This document shows positions 1 through 4,876 of a DNA stretch of 6,179 bases, piece after piece. Within the stretch, counting starts at the first letter, position 1, and each line of letters opens with the position of its first letter. The notes under the pieces are model-generated. The model was not told the DNA's origin, did no database searches, and worked only from the letters and a program-made list of their open reading frames with translations. A program made the translations under genes and the position numbers. Source of the DNA: Phycisphaerae bacterium (lineage in GTDB: Bacteria > Planctomycetota > Phycisphaerae > Phycisphaerales > SM1A02); NCBI GenBank assembly GCA_016873375.1, contig VGXJ01000114.1:1-6179 (forward strand), given 5' to 3'.

Positions 1-1
1 G

Positions 2-121
2 ATCAAGACGGTGACCGGCATGATCGAGCCGCTCATGATCATCTTCATGGGCGTGGTCGTCGGCGGCATCGCTGCGAGCATCCTGCTGCCGATCTTCCGC
101 ATGAGCCAGTCGGTGCACTGA
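2..121 (+). CDS. Type II secretion system F family protein (GspF/PilC), C-terminal end only
   Basis: This is the 3' end of a gene that begins before the window: 39 codons and a TGA stop. The visible residues run T-G-M-I-E-P-L-M-I-I-F-M-G-V-V-V-G-G, followed by a hydrophobic stretch and L-P-I-F. This matches the last transmembrane segment of GspF/PilC inner-membrane proteins, whose consensus is close to IEPLLIVFMGVIVG...LPIF. Family members form the polytopic inner-membrane platform of type II secretion systems and type IV pili, working with the assembly ATPase and pseudopilins. Which of the two systems this copy serves cannot be told from the fragment. Downstream it runs convergently into the Ser/Thr kinase gene with a 65-base gap (122-186), in which I see no convincing terminator or other element. 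Confidence 0.85.
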   Translation: MKTVTGMIEPLMIIFMGVVVGGIAASILLPIFRMSQSVH

Positions 122-186
122 GCCCTGACATCGAACCCGGGGAATCAAACTCCGGTGCAGTCCCGCCCGGACCAGCAGTCAGCCGC

Positions 187-1488
187 TCAGCGCCCGGACA
201 GTCGCGATACGAGTCCGCGCACATCGACCACGCCGAACACGTCCAGCGCCGCCACCGCGAGCGCAATCGCCAGCAGCGCGATCACGGCACCCATCAAGCG
301 TGACGACCCCGTGCTGCGTGAAGGCCTTGGGGTCGCCGTGACGGACGATCGCGAGGCGCTCCGAGATGCTGCCTGACCCGCCCCTGCGCGTTGGCCCGCT
401 GCATCAGGCCGCTGAGCCGTCGTCGTCGAGGGCCTCGGCGCCAGCACGGCACGCAAGGCAGTCGCCAGCGCACCGGCATCGGCGTGTCGTGCACCCAGAT
501 CCTTGGCCAGGCACTGGGCCACGGCGGCAGCCAGCGCGTCGGGCGCCTCGGGCAGGGCTTCACGAAGATCGGGGATCTTGCCCTGCGAAACAGTCTGGAT
601 GGCCTCGGCCACCGGCACGCCGCGCACGTCGTAGGGATAGGTCTCGGTCAGCAGTTCGAACAGGATCATCCCCAGTGCATAGACATCCGTGCGGGCATCG
701 ATCCGGTCACGCTGGCCTAGGCACTGCTCCGGGCTCATGTACTGCAGCGTTCCCACGAGCTGGCCCGTCTCGGTCCGCACGCCGAAGCGCGACGAGTCCT
801 CCTGGGCCGCGCGCGCGATGCCGAAGTCGATCACCTTCACTTGCGCGCGTGCATCAACGAGGATGTTCCCCGGCTTGAGGTCGCGATGCACGATGCCCTG
901 CGCATGCGCATGCGCGATCGCATCACAGACGCGGACGAAGAGTTCGAGCCGACCACGCAGCGACAGCGATTGCCGCGCCGCCCAATCGGTCAGATCGAGC
1001 CCATCATCGATGAACTCCATCGCGAACCAGGGGAATGTCGACTGACCGTCATCGTGCAGACCGCTGGCATGCAGCCGTGCGATGCCCGGATGGTCGAGCT
1101 TGGCCAGGATCGCCGACTCCTGTTGGAACCTGCGCATGGCGATGTCGGTCACGCCGCCACGCGAGAGCACTTTCACCGCAGCTTGCGACGGCTGCCCCTC
1201 GCGTATGCCCATGTACACGCGACCCATCCCGCCGGAACCGATGAGACGCTCGATGCGGAAGCCTCCGAGCTCAATCCCGAGCATCGGATCCGTCGCCGAA
1301 GGGCGCCGTGGGGCCGGGACTGCAGGCGACTCGGCGCTCGTGGCCTCGTGTGCGAGGATCCGCTTGGCTTCCTCGCGGATGAGTTCATCGTCGGTGCGTT
1401 CGCACAGCCACTCATGGACATGCTGCACGCTGTCAGCCTGGGCCTGTCGGGCCAGCTCGCGCGCAAGCTTCTGCTGGTCTGGTGTCAT
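187..1488 (-). CDS. Hanks-type Ser/Thr protein kinase with C-terminal membrane anchor
   Basis: The product is 433 residues. All the core kinase motifs are visible: glycine-rich loop IGSGGMGRV (83-91), ATP-anchoring Lys106 (AAVKVL), likely alpha-C Glu124, catalytic loop HRDLKPGN (201-208, base Asp203), DFG (Asp221-Gly223), SPE in place of APE (252-254) and the alpha-F Asp268. It should therefore be an active Ser/Thr kinase. Residues 1-70 are a charged, helical cytosolic region ahead of the kinase domain. After about residue 350 comes an Ala/Arg/Ser/Thr-rich linker, then one hydrophobic segment (about 398-420) and only about 13 residues beyond it, so there is no periplasmic sensor domain. The ATG start overlaps the stop of the upstream histidine kinase as ATGA, and an AGGGGG Shine-Dalgarno-like stretch sits 4 bases before it. 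It is the third and last gene of the H-NOX / histidine kinase unit, which suggests its input or output is tied to NO sensing. That link is inference; the substrate is unknown. Confidence 0.93.
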   Translation of the reverse strand: MTPDQQKLARELARQAQADSVQHVHEWLCERTDDELIREEAKRILAHEATSAESPAVPAPRRPSATDPMLGIELGGFRIERLIGSGGMGRVYMGIREGQPSQAAVKVLSRGGVTDIAMRRFQQESAILAKLDHPGIARLHASGLHDDGQSTFPWFAMEFIDDGLDLTDWAARQSLSLRGRLELFVRVCDAIAHAHAQGIVHRDLKPGNILVDARAQVKVIDFGIARAAQEDSSRFGVRTETGQLVGTLQYMSPEQCLGQRDRIDARTDVYALGMILFELLTETYPYDVRGVPVAEAIQTVSQGKIPDLREALPEAPDALAAAVAQCLAKDLGARHADAGALATALRAVLAPRPSTTTAQRPDAAGQRAGAGQAASRSASRSSVTATPRPSRSTGSSRLMGAVIALLAIALAVAALDVFGVVDVRGLVSRLSGR

Positions 1489-2372
1489 GCAACCCCCTGA
1501 TCGCCCGGTCCCGCCACCGGAAGATCGACCGTGACGGTCGTGCCCTGCCCCACCGTGCTCTGCACGGCGATCCTTCCGCCGAGCATCAGCACGATCCGTC
1601 TGGTGATGCTCATGCCCAGTCCCGTGCTCGCGAACCGCATGCCATCCTCGCGACGCACGGGCTGGAATGGCTCGAACAGCCGATCGAGCTGGCCGCGGTC
1701 CATGCCTCGCCCGGTGTCGCTGACCTCGATCCGGTACTCGTCCGGGCCCAAGTGCGCTGCCTTCACCGTGATCGAGCCCTGCTTGGTGTGCTTTGCGGAG
1801 TTCGAGAGCAGATTGAGCAGGACCTGGCGCAGCCGAACGGGATCCGAGGTGACCATCCCGAAGCCGGGCTCGACCTGGGCCTTCAGGCGAGAGCCGGTCT
1901 CCATGACCATGGGCACCACAATCGCGATCGACTCCTCGATCACCGCCGGCACCTCGACCGTCTGCAGCGAGAGCTCGAGCTTGCCCGACTCAGCCTTGCT
2001 GTAGTCGAGCACATTGTTGATGAGGCCGAGCAGCCCGCGCCCGGCAACGACGATGCGACGGGCATCCTCGACAACCTGCTCCCCCCTCGAATCCTCGGCG
2101 ATCATCTCGGCGTAGCCGATGACCGCATTGAGCGGTGTGCGCAACTCGTGGCTGAGGTCGGCGAGGAAGAGCCCCTTCGCTGCACTGTGATGCTCGGCCT
2201 GACGGCGCGCAGCATCGAGTTCACGCACCACGCCTTGCAGGCTGCTCAGCGTGGAATGAAGGTCACGCGACTTGCTTTCCAGCAGCATCTCGGCCTGCTC
2301 GCGTGCTGCACGCTCGCGAGCCAGCATGCGGCGCAGCAGCTCGATGTCCTCGCCGCCCCCCGCGCCGATCAC
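1485..2372 (-). CDS. Soluble H-NOX-associated sensor histidine kinase
   Basis: The product is 295 residues with no membrane segment and no PAS, GAF or receiver domain. Residues about 8-66 are a charged predicted coiled coil (E-R-A-A-R-E-Q-A-E-M-L-L-E-S-K type), the kind of N-terminus seen in kinases encoded beside H-NOX genes. HisKA follows, with the phospho-acceptor His75 in LSHELRTPLN. The ATPase domain has an N box (NLLSNSAKHT, 187-196), G1 box (DTGRGM, 219-224), F box (LFEPF, 232-236) and G2 box (STGLGMSI, 249-256), so it looks fully active. The start is GTG, overlapping the H-NOX stop as GTGA; its own stop overlaps the next start as ATGA. In characterised systems NO-bound H-NOX alters autophosphorylation of its partner kinase, and the same role is inferred here. 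No response regulator is encoded in the window, so the phosphate acceptor is unknown. The ending, PVAGPGDQGVA, shows no added domain. Confidence 0.92.
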   Translation of the reverse strand: MIGAGGGEDIELLRRMLARERAAREQAEMLLESKSRDLHSTLSSLQGVVRELDAARRQAEHHSAAKGLFLADLSHELRTPLNAVIGYAEMIAEDSRGEQVVEDARRIVVAGRGLLGLINNVLDYSKAESGKLELSLQTVEVPAVIEESIAIVVPMVMETGSRLKAQVEPGFGMVTSDPVRLRQVLLNLLSNSAKHTKQGSITVKAAHLGPDEYRIEVSDTGRGMDRGQLDRLFEPFQPVRREDGMRFASTGLGMSITRRIVLMLGGRIAVQSTVGQGTTVTVDLPVAGPGDQGVA

Positions 2373-2908
2373 GTGCGCCCCAGTGCGAAGATCGCCTCGC
2401 AGGATCCATCACTGTCCAGAGCACGCCGAGCCAGCGTGTACTTGCCGCCCCAGTGCGTGATCGCTCCGCGCAGCAAGCCCTCGGCCAGCGATGCGAACGG
2501 ACGCTGGGAGCGGTACTCAAGCATGAACCGATCACCCTCCCATCGCGTCACGAACGATGGCAGTTCCGCATCCGGATAGAGCTTGCGCACCTCGACATGC
2601 ACCACGCCCTCGAGGTTCGCGAGGAAGGCAAAGAGTTCCCCGTACCCGGCCACGGCGAACGGGAACCTCTGGGCCAGCACGCCGAACAAGGCTTCACCGA
2701 AGACCCTGAGCAGGCCATCGAGCGCCACCCCGGCCTTCCGGGAGAGCACCATGAGCAGCGCGACGGCTTCCTCGTGCGGATAGGTCCCGACTGCCGTGTA
2801 GGCCCCGCCTGAGGCCACCTTGCTCTCGGTGATGAGGGCATCCCAGGTGGCCTCACCAAAGCGCGCGGTCACCAGATCGCCGAATTCCCGAAAGACAATG
2901 CCCTTCAT
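2369..2908 (-). CDS. H-NOX (HNOB) heme-binding nitric oxide sensor
   Basis: This 179-residue cytosolic protein has the usual length of a stand-alone bacterial H-NOX. The N-terminus MKGIVFREFGDLV and the tract ARFGEATWDAL are typical of the family. His104 in LEGVVHVEVRKLYPDAELP is the expected proximal heme ligand, Pro117 matches the conserved heme-distorting proline, and Tyr132-Ser134-Arg136 form the YxSxR motif that binds the heme propionates. Aligned by eye on the thermophilic Caldanaerobacter protein, the O2-stabilising distal Tyr140 is replaced by Leu141 and no polar distal residue is evident. That fits NO (and possibly CO) sensing rather than O2 binding. There is only one Cys (Cys170), so the Cys/His zinc site known in some gammaproteobacterial H-NOX proteins cannot form. 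The start was chosen because the family begins at this Met; the frame stays open to 3373, but that extension is antisense to another gene and has no family match. No good Shine-Dalgarno is seen. It is first gene of the kinase operon. Confidence 0.95.
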   Translation of the reverse strand: MKGIVFREFGDLVTARFGEATWDALITESKVASGGAYTAVGTYPHEEAVALLMVLSRKAGVALDGLLRVFGEALFGVLAQRFPFAVAGYGELFAFLANLEGVVHVEVRKLYPDAELPSFVTRWEGDRFMLEYRSQRPFASLAEGLLRGAITHWGGKYTLARRALDSDGSCEAIFALGRT

Positions 2909-2947
2909 GGTGCGATACACAATACGGGCGGCCTGAATGGCGTGCCC

Positions 2948-2953
2948 AAGGGA
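2948..2953 (+). promoter_or_regulatory. Shine-Dalgarno site of the small membrane protein gene
   Basis: The purine-rich AAGGGA lies six bases upstream of the ATG at 2960 and decides that start over the GTG at 2942. It is followed directly by the short inverted repeat GGGA-AC-TCCC (2950-2959), which could partly cover the site in the mRNA. Confidence 0.6.
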
Positions 2954-2959
2954 ACTCCC

Positions 2960-3265
2960 ATGAAGATCGTCCTCGTGCTGCTCACACTCGCCACCGCCCT
3001 GCTCGCCGGCCAGATCGTCATGGCCGACCGGCTCTCGGATCCCAACGTGCTTGCTGCGGTCAAGTGGTCCGCCTTCGGGCTGCTCGCGATCGGCGCAATC
3101 GCGATGGCTCGAGACGGCGCCGCCGTCTGGTGCGGCCTGCTCTCCGTCGTCGCCGTCATGATCAATCCCCTCTGGCCGATGGCCGTCCCGGCTGAATACA
3201 CCAACCATGTTCTGGCTGCATCCGCCGCCATCACGGGTGCGACCGTCATCCGCAAGTGGCAGTGA
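2960..3265 (+). CDS. Small four-helix membrane protein, unknown function (DUF6804-like)
   Basis: The product is 101 residues, mostly hydrophobic, with four likely membrane segments at about 3-22, 31-50, 54-73 and 80-97. The short loops carry charges (D23-R24, R51-D52) and the tail is R98-K99-W100-Q101. The pattern of a lysine/tryptophan near the start of helix 2 and INPLWP (68-73) before the last helix resembles a family of small inner-membrane proteins (DUF6804 type, with an FNPxxP motif). This resemblance is from memory and only moderate. No catalytic residues are recognisable. The ATG at 2960 is preferred over the in-frame GTG at 2942 because AAGGGA lies six bases before it and helix 1 begins right after. 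It is transcribed away from the H-NOX gene with 51 bases between start codons, so promoters may be shared or overlapping. A functional link to NO sensing is possible but unsupported beyond position. Confidence 0.8.
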   Translation: MKIVLVLLTLATALLAGQIVMADRLSDPNVLAAVKWSAFGLLAIGAIAMARDGAAVWCGLLSVVAVMINPLWPMAVPAEYTNHVLAASAAITGATVIRKWQ

Positions 3266-3288
3266 CGCCGCTGCCGCAGAGGGCGGCG
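3266..3288 (+). terminator. Possible hairpin directly after the small membrane protein gene
   Basis: CGCCGC (3266-3271) can pair with GCGGCG (3283-3288) around an 11-base loop. A nested alternative pairs GCCGC (3273-3277) with GCGGC (3283-3287). The hairpin begins at the base after the stop codon. No T-run follows, so it is not a classical intrinsic terminator; it may only be a 3' end stabiliser or chance in GC-rich DNA. Confidence 0.25.
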
Positions 3289-3336
3289 CCCAGGAGAACT
3301 GAACCCAAAGCGCAGGCCCCGGCAGGCTCAAGTCGA

Positions 3337-3349
3337 CGGGCTGAGCCCG
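3337..3349. repeat. Perfect inverted repeat CGGGCT-g-AGCCCG
   Basis: This is a 6-1-6 palindrome in the spacer between two converging genes (stops at 3265 and 3422). It could form a short hairpin on either transcript and so contribute to bidirectional termination, but no T-tract is present on either side. A second short hairpin, GGCCT/AGGCC (3394-3398 with 3405-3409), lies nearer the stop of the propeller gene. Confidence 0.35.
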
Positions 3350-3388
3350 GCGGTGTGGACCCGGCGACTCCAATCCGGCGGTCTGGAC
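3347..3388. repeat. Degenerate 14-base tandem repeat, three units
   Basis: CCGGCG recurs exactly every 14 bases at 3347, 3361 and 3375. Units 1 and 3 (CCGGCGGTGTGGAC and CCGGCGGTCTGGAC) differ at one position, while unit 2 has diverged in its second half. The array lies in the 156-base convergent spacer. It may be a decayed small tandem duplication; no function is apparent. Confidence 0.5.
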
Positions 3389-3421
3389 TCAGCGGCCTTT
3401 GGTGAGGCCACAGGACCCGAA

Positions 3422-4855
3422 TCAAGGAATCGTGAAGATCAGCGCGCCACCGGGCTCGATGCCCTCGGCCTCACTCTTCATGCGGCCCACCGCAACCTGT
3501 CGCTCCCGTACGGCCACGCCGACGCCGAAGCGGCGATTGGGGATGGTCACTGTCGGCCTGAGGACATATCGCTCGGACCAGCCGCCCGCCGCGGGGACAA
3601 AGACGGTGACCGCACCAAGTCGGTCCCCCGGGGCCGCAGCCGTGGTGTCACCAACGGCAATGAAGCCATCACCCACATCGAACGATGTCCCGAATCCGCT
3701 GCCGCTCGAGGCATTGGCCTTGAGTTCGCCCGACGGTGCCCACTGGCCTGCATCCTCGTAGGTGAAGATGCGAGCCGCCGTAGTTGGGATGTCCGTGGCG
3801 CGAACGACGAGCACGTTGCCGCGCAGACCGAGCCGATTGCCGAAGCCACCCCAAATGCAATCCGAAGGCGGGGTGATCGACTGCCGAAGGGCCCACACGC
3901 CATTGGCACCGCGACGGTAGACGTGCACCGCACTCTCGCCGGATTCCTGCACCGGCTGCTTCGGGCTCGGCTGCCAGGCCCTTGGGCTGGCGATCGCGAG
4001 TTGATCCCCGGAAGCCGCAATGGCACCGCCGAACCAGATGGCCTTGAGAGCCGGATCGGGCGAGAGCGAGCCGGCGCCCGACCACGAGCCGTCCTTGAGC
4101 GTGAAGAGGTAGACACGCGGAGCATCGACGATCGATCGCCCCTGCTCCCCGCGGAACCGAGTGTCGACGGCGCTCACGGCCAAGAAGCCATCGCCCATGG
4201 CCATCGCGCTGCCGAAGGCTGGCTCCGCTCGCGTGGCCGGTGGCATCAACCGCTGCACTTGCTTCCAGCCCGACGCGACCTGATCGCGCTTCCAGACGAC
4301 GACTTGCCCGGCTCGGCCCTGCACTTCCGCACTGGTGAAGAGCCAGTCGTCGTTGCCCACGACCGATTGCAGCACGGTCTCGGAGACGGAGGTGTCGCTG
4401 ATCCCGGCGAGCTCGCGGGTGCCGACCCAGGTGCCGTCGGTCTCGCTGAACGTCGCGATCTGGCCGTTGAAGCCGCCGGTGCGCACGCGCTCGGGACCAG
4501 TGACGATGAGACGGCTGCCCGCCCACCCCGTGATCGATCCGAAGGTCGGCGAGACCGTGGGTTGCGACGCATCGAGCACGGCGCTCTCGCCCAGCTCGAT
4601 CAAGGGCGCGGCGGCGGCGGGCTGCGGAACGACCTCGGTTGCAGGGCGATCGATGGCCTCCTGCGATGATGCGACGACGACCGCTGGCGACGCGCTGGCC
4701 GTCGCGGCGGTTGCTTGCAACGCAACGGCGGGCTGGGCTGCCGTGGCCTGGGCAGGGCCGGAGGACCCCTTCGGCTCGCAGGCCATCGACAGGGCGGCAA
4801 GGCTGAGGATCGCCAACCGAGGGGAGACTGACGAATGCAGCGAATCGAGGGTCAT
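3422..4855 (-). CDS. Secreted FG-GAP repeat beta-propeller protein, probable lipoprotein
   Basis: The product is 477 residues. The N-terminus (M-T-L-D-S-L-H-S-S-V-S-P-R, then a hydrophobic LAILSLAALSMAC) is a signal peptide. It ends in Cys26 with a weak lipobox (L-S-M-A-C), so a lipid-anchored envelope protein is likely but not certain. Residues about 30-85 are a low-complexity Ala/Val/Ser/Pro/Gln linker. The rest divides into seven similar blades beginning near residues 105, 162, 214, 275, 338, 388 and 443. Most blades show F-G, then G-D-x-[FL]-[AI]-V-[SG], then V-x-[LV]-[FY] and G-x-W, the FG-GAP (integrin-alpha-like) pattern, so a closed seven-bladed propeller is expected. Such propellers usually mediate protein or polysaccharide binding; no enzymatic motif is seen. 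The start at 4855 gives the signal peptide at the very N-terminus; the frame extends to 5032, but that part is antisense to the next gene. No clear Shine-Dalgarno is visible. The ligand is unknown. Confidence 0.85.
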   Translation of the reverse strand: MTLDSLHSSVSPRLAILSLAALSMACEPKGSSGPAQATAAQPAVALQATAATASASPAVVVASSQEAIDRPATEVVPQPAAAAPLIELGESAVLDASQPTVSPTFGSITGWAGSRLIVTGPERVRTGGFNGQIATFSETDGTWVGTRELAGISDTSVSETVLQSVVGNDDWLFTSAEVQGRAGQVVVWKRDQVASGWKQVQRLMPPATRAEPAFGSAMAMGDGFLAVSAVDTRFRGEQGRSIVDAPRVYLFTLKDGSWSGAGSLSPDPALKAIWFGGAIAASGDQLAIASPRAWQPSPKQPVQESGESAVHVYRRGANGVWALRQSITPPSDCIWGGFGNRLGLRGNVLVVRATDIPTTAARIFTYEDAGQWAPSGELKANASSGSGFGTSFDVGDGFIAVGDTTAAAPGDRLGAVTVFVPAAGGWSERYVLRPTVTIPNRRFGVGVAVRERQVAVGRMKSEAEGIEPGGALIFTIP

Positions 4856-4857
4856 GA

Positions 4858-4870
4858 CCGTACTGTACGG
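4858..4870. promoter_or_regulatory. Perfect 6-1-6 palindrome between divergent starts, candidate operator
   Basis: CCGTAC-T-GTACGG is a perfect inverted repeat. It lies between the propeller start (4855) and the cyclase-repeat start (4877), a gap of only 21 bases. The position fits a shared operator, or a hairpin at the 5' end of one transcript. No regulator family is suggested by the bases, and promoter hexamers around it are not convincing. Confidence 0.4.
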
Positions 4871-4876
4871 CACCCT

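Noticed and set aside
122..186. Possible terminator between the secretion gene and the Ser/Thr kinase gene
   Set aside because: Only short CCGG matches that could pair are present, with no stable stem and no T-run.
1482..2579. Open + strand frame of 365 codons opposite the histidine kinase
   Set aside because: The - strand frame has a complete set of kinase boxes. The + frame gives no known motif and simply mirrors the codon structure.
2909..3373. 155-codon N-terminal extension of the H-NOX frame
   Set aside because: H-NOX proteins start at the conserved Met-Lys-Gly found at 2908. The extension is low in motifs and lies antisense to the small membrane protein gene.
3353..4669. Open + strand frame of 438 codons opposite the propeller gene
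   Set aside because: It is the antisense shadow of the propeller gene in GC-rich DNA. Its translation is Arg/His/Gly/Pro-rich without recognisable domains, while the - strand frame has a signal peptide and FG-GAP repeats.
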